From contig MKSW01000024.1 of NCBI GenBank assembly GCA_001897425.1, positions 1 through 62,298 of the forward strand: a stretch of DNA of 62,298 bases. The letters run 5' to 3'. A program made the translations under genes and the position numbers. This DNA comes from Actinobacteria bacterium 69-20. GTDB taxonomy: Bacteria; Actinomycetota; Actinomycetes; Mycobacteriales; Nakamurellaceae. Numbering within the stretch: the stretch's first letter is position 1; each line of letters opens with the position of its first letter. This document shows, piece by piece, positions 44,895 to 53,500 of the stretch. The notes under the pieces were generated by a model. The model did no database searches. It had not been told where the DNA came from and saw nothing but the letters and a program-made list of their open reading frames with translations.

Positions 44895-45586
44895 CTCCGC
44901 ACGTCGTCATCGCCGACGACGACCGGGCGATCCGCGAATCGCTTCAGCGCGCGCTGACACTCGAGGGTTATCGCGTGACGCTGGCCGCCGACGGGGTTCA
45001 GGCCGCGGTGGCCGCCCGCGGGCCCGATGTGGACGTGATCGTGCTGGACGTCGGCATGCCCACCATCGACGGCCTCGGGGTGACCCGGCTGCTTCGGGCG
45101 GAAGGGGTCACGACGCCGATCCTGATGCTCACGGCACGGGTGTCGGTCGACGCGCGGGTCGCCGGGCTCGACGCCGGTGCGGACGACTACCTGCCGAAAC
45201 CGTTCGATCTGGACGAGCTGATGGCACGGCTCCGCGCGCTGGTGCGTCGCAGCCAGTTCTCTGTCGCGGCGGCCGATCCCGATGCGGCCGACCTCACGAT
45301 GGGTCTGTTGCGCGTGGATCCCACCGCTCGTCGCACCTGGTGGGGATCGACGGAGATGACGCTGTCCAAGACGGAGTTCGATCTGCTGGAGTTGCTCGTG
45401 CGCAACCGCGGTCAGGTGCTCACCCATTCGGTGATCTACGACCGGATCTGGCAATACGACTTCGGCCCCGACTCCAACAACCTCGCCGTCTACATCAGCT
45501 ACCTGCGCCGGAAACTCGATGCCGCCGGTGCCCCGGACCTGATCCGCACGGTCCGCGGTGTCGGCTACCGCCTCGATGAGCCATGA
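44891..45586 (+). CDS. OmpR-family response regulator
   Basis: 231 residues. Receiver domain with acidic pocket IADDDRA, phosphoacceptor D53 in VIVLDVGMPTIDGLG, Thr and Lys in LTARVS and DDYLPKPFD, then a winged-helix domain (TLSKTEFDLLELLVRN, YISYLRRKLDAAG, IRTVRGVGYRL). Nearest in style to MprA/PrrA of mycobacteria. ATGA overlaps on both sides place it in one unit with apbE and the sensor kinase. A 13-bp palindromic motif flanks the unit. Confidence 0.93.
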   Translation: MTPHVVIADDDRAIRESLQRALTLEGYRVTLAADGVQAAVAARGPDVDVIVLDVGMPTIDGLGVTRLLRAEGVTTPILMLTARVSVDARVAGLDAGADDYLPKPFDLDELMARLRALVRRSQFSVAAADPDAADLTMGLLRVDPTARRTWWGSTEMTLSKTEFDLLELLVRNRGQVLTHSVIYDRIWQYDFGPDSNNLAVYISYLRRKLDAAGAPDLIRTVRGVGYRLDEP

Positions 45587-47091
45587 GCCGGGCCGCTGGC
45601 CCGGACAGCCGGTCGGGAACGGGTACGGGCGCGGCAATGGACGATGAGACCCCCGCGACGCGCGGTCGGGCGCCGCTGCGCTGGTGGCGGCGAATGCCCG
45701 CGATGACGCTGCGTCGCCGGTTGGTGATCGCGTTCGTCGCCCTGGTCGCCGTGGCGATCGGCCTGGTCGGCGGGATCTCCTACTCGGCGACCGTGTCGGC
45801 GTTCAACGCCGAGGTGAATGGCGCGCTCATGTCGGCGGCCGCCACGCTCGCGGCCGGCGGTGGCTTTCCCACGGGTGCCCCGGGCGCGGAACTTCATTCG
45901 CCCGATGATCACCACGACGGGGACGATCCGGCCGTGTCGTTGGCGCAGCGGATTGATCCCGGCGGCGCGGTCACGGTCCTCAGGGGTCCCGCGCAGGCGC
46001 TGTCGGTCAACGACACGCAACGGCAGCTCGCCGCGAGCCCCCGCGCCGGGATCGGGCGGTTCGACGTGCGGGTGTCCGGCGGCGAGAGGTACCGCATCTA
46101 CACGCTGGCCCTCGGCCAGGGCCGCGGGGCCGTCGTGGTCGGACGTAACCTGGCCGATGCCGTGCGCGTGCTGGCGCGCGTCGCCGTCAACACCGTGCTG
46201 ATCGGTATCGGCGTCATGGTGCTCGCCGGGCTCGTCGGGTGGTGGATCGCGCGGCAGATCACCCGGCGGCTGGCGACGCTGTCGGATGCGGCCGAGACCG
46301 TCGCGCTCACCGGCGATCTGGCGGTTCCCATCGCGACCACCGGCAAGGACGAGGTCGCCCGTCTCGCGACCTCGATGCGAACCATGCTGGCCGAGCTCGG
46401 CCAGTCCCGGGACGCGCAGCGCCGCCTCGTTGAAGACGCCGGGCATGAGCTTCGCACCCCGATCACCAGCCTGCGCACGAACGCCCGGGTGATGCGCCGT
46501 TACGAGCAGCTCTCGGATGCCGACCGGCAGCGCCTGCTCGACGATGTCGACGGCGAACTCCAGGAGCTGACGGCGCTGGTCAACGAGCTCGTCGAACTGG
46601 CGACCGACACGTACTCGGGTGAACCCGCGCAGCGCACCGTTCTCGCCCAGCCGGTTGAGAAGGTGGCCGAGCGCGTGCGGCGGCGCTCCGGCCGCGAGAT
46701 CACCGTCACCGCCGACGAATCCCAACGAATCGTGCAACGCGGCGCGGTCGAGCGGGCGGTGGGAAACTTGTTGGAGAACGCCGTCAAGTTCGATGCCGGC
46801 GGCACGTCCCCCATAGAGGTGGACGTGGCCGACGGGGTGATCCGGGTCAGCGATCGTGGGCCCGGTGTCCCGGCCGATGAGCTCGCCGCGATCTTCGACC
46901 GGTTCCACCGCAGCGATACCTCGCGCAGCCTGCCGGGGTCCGGCCTGGGCCTCGCGATCGTCCGCGACGTGGCGGCTCGGCACGGCGGGACCGTCGCCGC
47001 GGCCGCACGTCCGGGCGGGGGACTGGTCGTCACGCTGACCCTGCACGACCACGTCTCACCGAACTCAGAGGTTCTCCGAGACCGCCGTTAA
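45583..47091 (+). CDS. Sensor histidine kinase (MprB/PrrB-like)
   Basis: 502 residues. Two membrane segments (VIAFVALVAVAIGLVGGI and VLIGIGVMVLAGLVGWWIA) flank an extracytoplasmic sensor part that holds a short His/Asp-rich stretch (SPDDHHDGDD), a possible metal-binding site. HAMP region, then the H-box EDAGHELRTPITSLRTNARV with H288, and N, G1 and G2 boxes (NLLENAVKFD, VSDRGPGVP, GSGLGLAIV). ATG overlaps the regulator stop. Confidence 0.92.
   Translation: MSRAAGPDSRSGTGTGAAMDDETPATRGRAPLRWWRRMPAMTLRRRLVIAFVALVAVAIGLVGGISYSATVSAFNAEVNGALMSAAATLAAGGGFPTGAPGAELHSPDDHHDGDDPAVSLAQRIDPGGAVTVLRGPAQALSVNDTQRQLAASPRAGIGRFDVRVSGGERYRIYTLALGQGRGAVVVGRNLADAVRVLARVAVNTVLIGIGVMVLAGLVGWWIARQITRRLATLSDAAETVALTGDLAVPIATTGKDEVARLATSMRTMLAELGQSRDAQRRLVEDAGHELRTPITSLRTNARVMRRYEQLSDADRQRLLDDVDGELQELTALVNELVELATDTYSGEPAQRTVLAQPVEKVAERVRRRSGREITVTADESQRIVQRGAVERAVGNLLENAVKFDAGGTSPIEVDVADGVIRVSDRGPGVPADELAAIFDRFHRSDTSRSLPGSGLGLAIVRDVAARHGGTVAAAARPGGGLVVTLTLHDHVSPNSEVLRDRR
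47070..47082. promoter_or_regulatory. Candidate response-regulator site, copy 2
   Basis: GGTTCTCCGAGAC, the second copy of the TCTCnGAGA palindrome, at the end of the kinase gene and 57 bases before the following gene. Confidence 0.45.
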
Positions 47092-47138
47092 GCTGCGATC
47101 GGCATCGTGGGCATCAAGCCTCAACCAAGGAGAACACG

Positions 47139-47945
47139 ATGTCCGACACCACGCAGGGTCCAACCACTGGCGAGCCCGCCGAGCCCGACAGACCCAATGA
47201 GCCCGGAGCCTCCGGACCGGCCGGACCACCGCAGGCGGGCGCCGTGCCGCCGGAGGCGGGGGAGGGAGCGCCGGCGGCGCCGGTGGTGCCACCCGTGGCC
47301 GGTGCTCAGGAAACCGCAGCGCAGGGCACCACAGCGCAGGGCACCGAGCCGCCGGGCGCCGGCGCCGCGAGTTCCGGAGAGCCCCGTGGCGGAACCGCTG
47401 GGCCCGTCCCGCCCGGACCGGTCATGCCGCCCGGATCGGTATGGCCGGGAATGCCCCCGGGGCCGATGCCACTGGGACAAGTGCCACCGGGGCAACAGGT
47501 CCCGCCCATGCCCCAGGGGGCGGTGGGATGGGGCGGGTCGGCTATGCCGCCCGGACCGACGGGGCCCGGCATGCCGCCCATGTCGTCGAGTGACGCCTTC
47601 GCGCCCGTCGCCCGGCCGCCCCGCACCCGCTGGATCAATCCGCGGCGCCGCGTCGCGACCTGGCTCATCGCGGCGGGGATCGCGGTGGTGTTCTTCGGTG
47701 GCGGGGTCGGCGCGGGCTGGGGCATCGCCGCCACGTCCGGGTATCTGCACCTGCACGCGGAACGCCACGAGGGCATCCTGCGAGGCAGTGCGCTGCTGCC
47801 CGGGCGCGAACCGTGGTTCGGGTCCGGCGTCAGGCCGGGGCCTCGGTCGGGGTCGGGGTCTCGGCCGGGTCGTCTGCCGAGCAACCCGACCGCTCCGACC
47901 TCCCCGGCACCGTCGACAAGCCCGGCGCCCAGCACCTCGCCCTGA
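47139..47945 (+). CDS. Proline-rich single-pass membrane protein
   Basis: 268 residues. Residues 1-160 are Pro/Gly/Ala-rich (PPGPVMPPGS, PPGQQVPPMPQG), then one membrane helix (ATWLIAAGIAVVFFGGGVGAGW, about 173-195), then a short domain and a Pro/Thr/Ser tail. No family recognised; such proteins occur as variable partners of sensor systems in actinobacteria. AAGGAGAACACG before the ATG. The candidate regulator site lies just upstream. A long hairpin follows the stop by 18 bases. Confidence 0.65.
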   Translation: MSDTTQGPTTGEPAEPDRPNEPGASGPAGPPQAGAVPPEAGEGAPAAPVVPPVAGAQETAAQGTTAQGTEPPGAGAASSGEPRGGTAGPVPPGPVMPPGSVWPGMPPGPMPLGQVPPGQQVPPMPQGAVGWGGSAMPPGPTGPGMPPMSSSDAFAPVARPPRTRWINPRRRVATWLIAAGIAVVFFGGGVGAGWGIAATSGYLHLHAERHEGILRGSALLPGREPWFGSGVRPGPRSGSGSRPGRLPSNPTAPTSPAPSTSPAPSTSP

Positions 47946-47963
47946 GATCCGCCCGCCTTCTTT

Positions 47964-48027
47964 CCGTCGACTGGGAGTCCTGCAGAGTCGGGGGTGCCCA
48001 TTTCTCTGCAGGACTCCCAGTCGACGG
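47964..48027. terminator. Inverted repeat with perfect 24-bp arms
   Basis: Arms 47964-47987 and 48004-48027 are perfectly complementary, with a 16-base loop. Core CTGCAGGACTCCCAGTCGAC. It begins 19 bases past the stop of the proline-rich gene and is followed after four bases by TTTT. It may work as a bidirectional terminator, but the stem is longer than usual and could be a small repeat element. Confidence 0.55.
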
Positions 48028-48062
48028 TGGGTTTTCGGTCGAGGCCCGACCGCGTGAGCGGC

Positions 48063-48076
48063 GAGCAGCGTCATAC
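48063..48076 (+). repeat. Near copy of dispersed motif (long form)
   Basis: GAGCAGCGTCATAC, one mismatch, continuing as GCGGTTCGC so that the hairpin of the long form is kept. Confidence 0.7.
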
Positions 48077-48284
48077 GCGGTTCGCATCGGCCACCCGGGC
48101 GGCCTCCTATTCCGGTGGGCGACGGCAGTCGGGGTCGGCGTTGGCACGGGGATGCGAGCCGGCGGCGTCCGGCCGAGCCGAACGGTGGCCCCGCGTAGAT
48201 TGGGCAGGGTCAATGTGCACCGTCAACCTGCACCGAGCCCGCCGGCAGACGCGACCGGGCGGGTCGGAACAGAGGGCGAACCTG

Positions 48285-49526
48285 GTGAATCGGTCAGGTC
48301 GGGGTCAATTCGTGGCGGCCGTCGCGACAGCAGTGGTGCTGACGGTCGCCGCGTGCAGCCCGGCCGGTTCGGGTCAGCCCTCGACGTCACCGGCTCCCCC
48401 CGCGCTCAACAGCGCGCCACCGGACGGGCCGCCGACCTCGCCACAAACGTCTAGCAGCATCGGCACACGGTCCAGCGCCACACGCACCACCGACAGTCCC
48501 GCGCACGCCACGCCCGCACCCGCGGGAGCCCCGGCAATTCCGTGGATGGCGCCGTTGCCGGGCGGCACGGCCGGACACCTGCGCGCGGGCTCGGACCCGT
48601 CGGTGCTGCCGGGGATGGTGTTGATCGCGGACAGGTCGAACAGCCGGCTGATCGTGGTCGACCCGCAGGGCCGGATCCGCTGGCAGTTCCCGCGGCCGGG
48701 CGACCTCGCCCCCGGCCAGACGTTCCGCCTGCCCGACGACGCGTTCTTCACCCCGGACGGCCGTCACATCCTGGCCACCCAGGAGGACCGCGCCGTCATC
48801 AGCCTGATCGACATCGCCACGCACCGGATCGTCTACCGGTACGGCCGTCCCGGCGCGCCGGGGTCGGGTCCGAATCGGCTGAGCAACCCCGACGACGCGA
48901 TGATGCTGACGGACGGGTCGATCCTGCTCGCCGACATCAAGAACTGCCGGCTGCTGCGGATCGCTCCGGGCACGCACGCACCCGAGACGGTTTTCGGCCG
49001 GACCACGCGGTGGTGCCTGCACCAGCCCCCAACCCGATGGGGCGCTCCGAACGGCGCCTTCCCGATGCGCGACGGGCACTTCCTGGTCACCGAGATCGAC
49101 GGGGACTGGGTGGACGAGCTCTCGCTCGACGGGCACGTGTCCTGGTCGGCGCATCCGCCGGGGGTGGCCTACCCGTCGGACACCAACGAGATCAGCCCCG
49201 GCCGGTACCTGACCGCCGACTACTCCTCACCCGGCCAGGTGGTGATCTTCAACAGGGCAGGCACCGCGCTGTGGCGTTTTCGCGGCACCGGCGCCGACGC
49301 GCTCAACCACCCGTCGCTGGCGCTGCCGCTGCCGAACGGTGACGTCATCGTCAACGACGACTACAATGATCGGGTCGTCGTCATCGATCCGGCCACGGAC
49401 AAGGTCGTGTGGCAGTACGGGATCACCGGCAGGCCCGGCGCCGCCGCGGGCTCCCTGAACAATCCGGACGGGATCGACCTCGTGCCGCCCCATTCGTTGC
49501 TGGACACGATCCCGCCCGGGCGCTGA
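48285..49526 (+). CDS. Beta-propeller (NHL/PQQ-like) lipoprotein
   Basis: 413 residues from the GTG at 48285. Lipoprotein signal (VAAVATAVVLTVAAC, lipobox TVAAC), a Pro/Ser/Thr linker, then repeated beta units (SNSRLIVVDPQGRIRWQFP, IDIATHRIVYRYGRPG, NNDYNDRVVVIDP, DKVVWQYGITGRPG), the pattern of a six- or seven-bladed propeller. Related proteins are annotated aryl-sulfotransferase-like or PQQ-like; no catalytic residues stand out. AGAGGG site fits this start better than ATG 48213. Confidence 0.75.
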   Translation: MNRSGRGQFVAAVATAVVLTVAACSPAGSGQPSTSPAPPALNSAPPDGPPTSPQTSSSIGTRSSATRTTDSPAHATPAPAGAPAIPWMAPLPGGTAGHLRAGSDPSVLPGMVLIADRSNSRLIVVDPQGRIRWQFPRPGDLAPGQTFRLPDDAFFTPDGRHILATQEDRAVISLIDIATHRIVYRYGRPGAPGSGPNRLSNPDDAMMLTDGSILLADIKNCRLLRIAPGTHAPETVFGRTTRWCLHQPPTRWGAPNGAFPMRDGHFLVTEIDGDWVDELSLDGHVSWSAHPPGVAYPSDTNEISPGRYLTADYSSPGQVVIFNRAGTALWRFRGTGADALNHPSLALPLPNGDVIVNDDYNDRVVVIDPATDKVVWQYGITGRPGAAAGSLNNPDGIDLVPPHSLLDTIPPGR

Positions 49527-49606
49527 CGCATCATGGCACCGCCGCCCGCCCGCACCGGCTCGGCGGCCGGCTGCTCCGATCCGACCGCAGGGACAATGGC
49601 CGAGTG

Positions 49607-50641
49607 ATGGTTCGCCGAGGGGTGAGAGTGTGGCTGCTCGCGTGGGCGGCGGCGATGCTGTGGATCGTGGGCTCCTGTAGCGACGCGACGGTGCCGAACC
49701 CGGTGGACGCACCGCCCACGCGAGTCGTGCAGTCCCCGTCATCGACGGTCCGGACGTCGGTGGATGGAAGCGCCACGTCGACGGAGGGCGGCGTCGCGTC
49801 GACGAGCCGGCCGGTGACTGCCAGCCGTCCTCCGTCCGCCACATCGTCACCCCCGCCAGCGCAGAGTGCGCCCGCGGAGCGCACCGCGAGCCCGCAGCAG
49901 ATCAGCGATCAGGTGACGGCCCGCATGCGCGACATCGCGAAACACGAGCCCGCAGGGAGCATCTCGGTGGCCGCGGTGAACACGGCGACCGGCCGGCGGT
50001 ACAGCTTCGGGGCGGCCCAAGGAATGTGGACCGCCAGCGCCTACAAGCTTCTCGTCCTCGAAGGCTTGCTGCTGGAGCGTCAGCGGACCGGCGCCTGGCT
50101 GACCGCCGGTGAGATCGCGGACGCGACCCGCGCCATCGAGAACAGCGACAACGTGGCGGGTTACCGGCTCTTCCTGGACATGGGCGGTCGCAGTGGCCTG
50201 ACCCGGACTATCCAGCAGCTCGGCATGACGCACACGGTCGCGGGCCGCACCGACCCGACGTTCACCACGACCGGCGGCCAAGACTGTCTTGCGATGGCGC
50301 GGGCGCTGCTGCCCGGTGGGCCGCTCGACGCCCGATCGCGCAGTTTCGTGCTCGGCCTGATGAGCCACATCGAATCCGATCAGCGGTGGGGCATCGGCGT
50401 TATTGCCGGTCCCGGCGACACGTTCGTGAACAAGAACGGCTGGCTGCCGGTGCAGGACGACAACGGGCCCGGCGAAACGGATGGTGGTCGCTGGGTGGTG
50501 ACCAGCGTGGGGATCGTGACTGAACACGAGCAGCACATTCTCATCGCCGTGCTCACCCAGCACCAGCCCTCGCTCGGCGCCGGTCAGCAGCTCGTCGAAA
50601 CCCTGGCTCGGCTCGTCGAACCCGTCGTCAGCCAGGGATAG
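49607..50641 (+). CDS. Class A beta-lactamase-fold lipoprotein / serine hydrolase
   Basis: 344 residues. Lipobox-like WIVGSC near 24, Pro/Ser/Thr-rich linker to about 90, then a serine hydrolase domain with SxxK (S144-A-Y-K147 in WTASAYKLLVLEG), SDN (S180-D-N182 in ENSDNVAGY) and K276-N-G278 where beta-lactamases have KTG. The general-base Glu of class A enzymes is not apparent. It is therefore more likely a D,D-carboxypeptidase-like or inactive homologue than a true beta-lactamase. ATG 49607. Stop is 27 bases from the convergent gatD stop. Confidence 0.75.
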   Translation: MVRRGVRVWLLAWAAAMLWIVGSCSDATVPNPVDAPPTRVVQSPSSTVRTSVDGSATSTEGGVASTSRPVTASRPPSATSSPPPAQSAPAERTASPQQISDQVTARMRDIAKHEPAGSISVAAVNTATGRRYSFGAAQGMWTASAYKLLVLEGLLLERQRTGAWLTAGEIADATRAIENSDNVAGYRLFLDMGGRSGLTRTIQQLGMTHTVAGRTDPTFTTTGGQDCLAMARALLPGGPLDARSRSFVLGLMSHIESDQRWGIGVIAGPGDTFVNKNGWLPVQDDNGPGETDGGRWVVTSVGIVTEHEQHILIAVLTQHQPSLGAGQQLVETLARLVEPVVSQG

Positions 50642-50668
50642 TGAGCCGGTGCGGCGGGCGGTGCGGTC

Positions 50669-51397
50669 TCAGCGGCGTGGTCGGCGCCGTGTCCGTGCGC
50701 TGCTGCGCAGCCGGGCCAGTTCCTCGATCGGTTCGGCCAGGGGCGCCAGGGGCCGGCCTACGGCTTGGCCGAGGATGTGGTCGGCCAGAGATGGATTGAG
50801 TGCGAGGACCGGGCCGTGCAGGTAGGTTCCGATCACGTTGCCGGCCGCCGCCCCGTCCGTCCCGTCGCCGTTTCCGGTGCCGGTGGCGACAGTGCCGAGG
50901 GGTGGTAGCGAGGCGGCGCGGTGCGTTCGCCCGCGGTGGTTCTCGAATCCGAGGAGTTTCGCGTCGGGCAGACCTAACGCCGGGTCGGCGCGGGTTGTGA
51001 CGTGGCCGATGGCGCGGCGCCTGCCGGGCACGGTCACGAGGTCGAGCACGCCCAGGCCCGGATGGACGGTGCCGTGCGCGTCGGTGGTGGACCTGCCGAG
51101 GATCTGCATTCCCGCGCACACGGCCAGCACGGGGGCAGCAGCGTCGATGACGGCGGAAAACCCGTCGGTGTCGAGGAGTCGCGTGGCGCGCTCTTGCGCG
51201 GTGTCTTCTGCGCCGCCGAGTAGGTAGATGTCGCATCCGGACGGGATCGACCGGTCGGAGGTCACCTGGACGATGGTCGCCGGTATGCCGCGCCAGCGCG
51301 CTCGCTGCGCCAGCACGTGCGCGTTGCCGATGTCGCCGTAGGTTCCGAGCAGGTCGGGCAGCAGCACGGCGATCGAGAGGGCGGATTCATGCGGCAT
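50669..51397 (-). CDS. gatD: Lipid II glutamine amidotransferase subunit GatD
   Basis: 242 residues, class I glutaminase domain of the CobB/CobQ type: nucleophile C94 in VCAGMQILG, His 194 in TYLHGPVLALNP, and the GatD start LLPDLLGTYGDIGNAHVLAQRA. It strips ammonia from glutamine and hands it to MurT. MurT-GatD amidates D-Glu of lipid II to D-isoglutamine. 11-base overlap with murT. Fits a Gram-positive actinobacterium with amidated peptidoglycan. Confidence 0.93.
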   Translation of the reverse strand: MPHESALSIAVLLPDLLGTYGDIGNAHVLAQRARWRGIPATIVQVTSDRSIPSGCDIYLLGGAEDTAQERATRLLDTDGFSAVIDAAAPVLAVCAGMQILGRSTTDAHGTVHPGLGVLDLVTVPGRRRAIGHVTTRADPALGLPDAKLLGFENHRGRTHRAASLPPLGTVATGTGNGDGTDGAAAGNVIGTYLHGPVLALNPSLADHILGQAVGRPLAPLAEPIEELARLRSSARTRRRPRR

Positions 51398-52739
51398 GGT
51401 CGCGGGTGTCCTCGACGGCGCCGGGGGTGGTTGCCGGCACGCTGGTGAGCCGCGCCCCCAGTGCGGTCCGTGCGTCGCGGAAGCTGGTGTAGTCCCCGAT
51501 CAGCGTGATCGTGCCGGTCGGAAGTTCGCGCAACACCTGGCGGATGCCGGCGTGAACCGTCCGGTGCGGAACGTCCGCGTACCCGAGTCGGACGCCGACA
51601 TCATCGGCGCGCGCTCCGGTGGCGATGACGAGTCGAGCGCGGAGTTGTTCGAATGGGACGTCGTATAGCCACGAGGTGTCATGGCCGTCGGCTTGGGCGG
51701 CGTTGATGGAGATGATCACCGGATCGTCGCGGTCGGCGATCAGGTCCAGTGTTGCCGCCCAGCCTGCGGGGTTCTTCGCGAGCAGGAGCCAGACGGTGCG
51801 GCCATCGTCATGGGCGGTGGCGTACCGCCCGGACACCTCGTCGATCTCGCATGCGGCGCGGAGTGCTTGCGGTGCAGGCACATTCAACGTTGCTGCCGCG
51901 GCGATCGCCATCGCGGCGTTGCCGAGGTTGACGGCGCCGGGCAGCGCGGGTCGCAGCGGCAGCGCCGCATGGTGCGGGCCGCGCAGGGACGCGTTGCCGT
52001 GCGGCTCTGTCGGGGTGATCGTCCAGTCCGGGTCCGGGCGGGTTGCTCCGCAGTGGCCGCAGCGCCAGCCGCCGGAGGCGGTGCCAGGGCCGGCGGCCGT
52101 GTCGAGCGGGTGGATGCACCACGGGCAGATGGATCCGTCGGGGCCCCAGACCCTGCCGGCGGCGACCCAGGTGACCCGCGGGTGGCGCTCGGCCGTCCAG
52201 CACACGAGCGGGTCGTCGGCGTTCGCGATGATCGCGGCGTCGCTGCCGGCGACCGTCTCGCGCCATCGCTGCGCCGTGGCGCGGGTTTCGCCGACGCGAT
52301 CCAGCTGGTCTCGCGACAGATTCAACAGCAGCACGGCCGCCGGCCGGATCTCGCGCATCGCGGACGGCAGGTACTGCTCATCCACCTCGAGCGCTGCTCG
52401 CCCCGCGTGACTGTCCAGTAGCGCGGTGGCGAGGCCGCCGAGCATGTTGGCACCGGACGCGTTGGAGGCCACGGGGCCGTGCGGCCGCAGCGCGGCGGCG
52501 AGCATCGCGGTGGTCGTCGTCTTCCCGTTCGTGCCGGAGACCAATGCGATGGTGCGATTCGACGACAGCTCGGCGAGATACGCCGGGTTGATCCGCAATG
52601 CCACGCGGCCGGGGAGTACCTGGCCTGCGTGACCGGCGAGTTTGCAGGCCCAGCGGGTCACCGATGCTGCGGCGGTGGCGACCGTCGCGCGCCCCGGCCG
52701 TTCGGGTCGCCGGGTGATCGGGGCGGCGATGTCGCTCAT
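51387..52739 (-). CDS. murT: Lipid II isoglutaminyl synthase subunit MurT
   Basis: 450 residues. ATP-binding GTNGKTTTTAMLAAAL (69-84), the Mur-ligase-like middle domain, a zinc-ribbon insertion with CPWC (about 207-212) and CGHC, and a C-terminal DUF1727 domain with GARADDVGVRLGYAD and TLIGDYTSF. MurT uses ATP to activate the second residue of the stem peptide and amidates it with ammonia from GatD. Its start overlaps the stop of the cytochrome-b-like gene by four bases. Confidence 0.93.
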   Translation of the reverse strand: MSDIAAPITRRPERPGRATVATAAASVTRWACKLAGHAGQVLPGRVALRINPAYLAELSSNRTIALVSGTNGKTTTTAMLAAALRPHGPVASNASGANMLGGLATALLDSHAGRAALEVDEQYLPSAMREIRPAAVLLLNLSRDQLDRVGETRATAQRWRETVAGSDAAIIANADDPLVCWTAERHPRVTWVAAGRVWGPDGSICPWCIHPLDTAAGPGTASGGWRCGHCGATRPDPDWTITPTEPHGNASLRGPHHAALPLRPALPGAVNLGNAAMAIAAAATLNVPAPQALRAACEIDEVSGRYATAHDDGRTVWLLLAKNPAGWAATLDLIADRDDPVIISINAAQADGHDTSWLYDVPFEQLRARLVIATGARADDVGVRLGYADVPHRTVHAGIRQVLRELPTGTITLIGDYTSFRDARTALGARLTSVPATTPGAVEDTRDHAA

Positions 52740-53500
52740 GATCCGGGGTACACCGCAACCCAGATCGCGCGGTCTGCGCCGTTGGTCGCTGCGGTCTGCA
52801 GGATGATCTCGTTCGTCCGGGCCGGATCGTACGCGGTGCGCGCGGCGGACGAGTCGTCCATGCCGTCGTCCATGCCGTCGGCCGGGCGGGTGGTCCAGGC
52901 GTGCGCGGCGGGTGTCAGAGCCGTGGCGAGTCCGACGCCGGCGATGAGCGCCGCGGCGATCGCGGCCGCGCGCCAGCGCCGGCCCCGCGCGGCCGGCGTG
53001 GCACTCGGGTCTCGTAGTTCCCGCCAGGTGGTACGCCCCGCGGCGATCGCGTGACCGAGCACGTGGACGGTGGTGACGGCGAACCAGACGATGAAGCTGG
53101 CCTTGTGCAGGGTGAGTAGCGGCTCGGCGTGGTCGGGTCCGGTGAACACCAGTCCGATCCCGGTGCCGAGCACCGCGAGGCTCCCGAGGATGACGACCGG
53201 ACCCAGGATCCGCAGGATCGGGTGCGGCGGACCTTTGCGCGCGTACGGGGCGGCGTGGGTGTAGTAGCGGATGAACCGGTAGCCGGTGCTGCCGGTTTTC
53301 AGCAGCACCGGCCCCACCAGGAGCAGCCCCAGATAGACGTGCAGGGTGATCATCTGCCGGACGGCGAGGATCGTGATCCCTTCAACCGCGAGCAGCACCA
53401 CGAGCAGAGTGCCATTGACCGCGGTCAGCCGAGCGTTGCCTTCGACTCCGACGCGGCCGGCGTCGCTGCCCGCTCCACGGGCTGTTGTGTGGAAGCTCAT
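52736..53500 (-). CDS. b-type-cytochrome-like membrane protein
   Basis: 254 residues, four to five membrane segments (LLVVLLAVEGITILAV, QMITLHVYLGLLLVGPVLL, ILGPVVILGSLAVLGTGI, TLHKASFIVWFAVTTVHVLGHA, AAAIAAALIAGVGLATALT). His residues in MITLHVYLG and LHKASFIVWFAVTTVHVLGH are spaced as heme ligands in the cytochrome b561/ferric-reductase fold. An acidic, extracytoplasmic C-terminal part follows. ATG at 53500 overlaps the Rieske gene stop and its own stop overlaps murT. Likely redox partner of the Rieske protein. Confidence 0.72.
   Translation of the reverse strand: MSFHTTARGAGSDAGRVGVEGNARLTAVNGTLLVVLLAVEGITILAVRQMITLHVYLGLLLVGPVLLKTGSTGYRFIRYYTHAAPYARKGPPHPILRILGPVVILGSLAVLGTGIGLVFTGPDHAEPLLTLHKASFIVWFAVTTVHVLGHAIAAGRTTWRELRDPSATPAARGRRWRAAAIAAALIAGVGLATALTPAAHAWTTRPADGMDDGMDDSSAARTAYDPARTNEIILQTAATNGADRAIWVAVYPGS

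Larger units (their letters stand above)
47946..48284. other. 339-bp gene-free stretch with hairpin and motif copy
   Basis: Holds the 24-bp-stem hairpin (47964-48027) and a near copy of the dispersed motif at 48063. The remainder reads as the start of the in-frame extension of the next gene, but without a signal or family residues. Confidence 0.6.

Noticed and set aside
45565-47052. 495-codon minus-strand frame over the sensor kinase
   Set aside because: Shadow of a kinase with all expected boxes on the plus strand.
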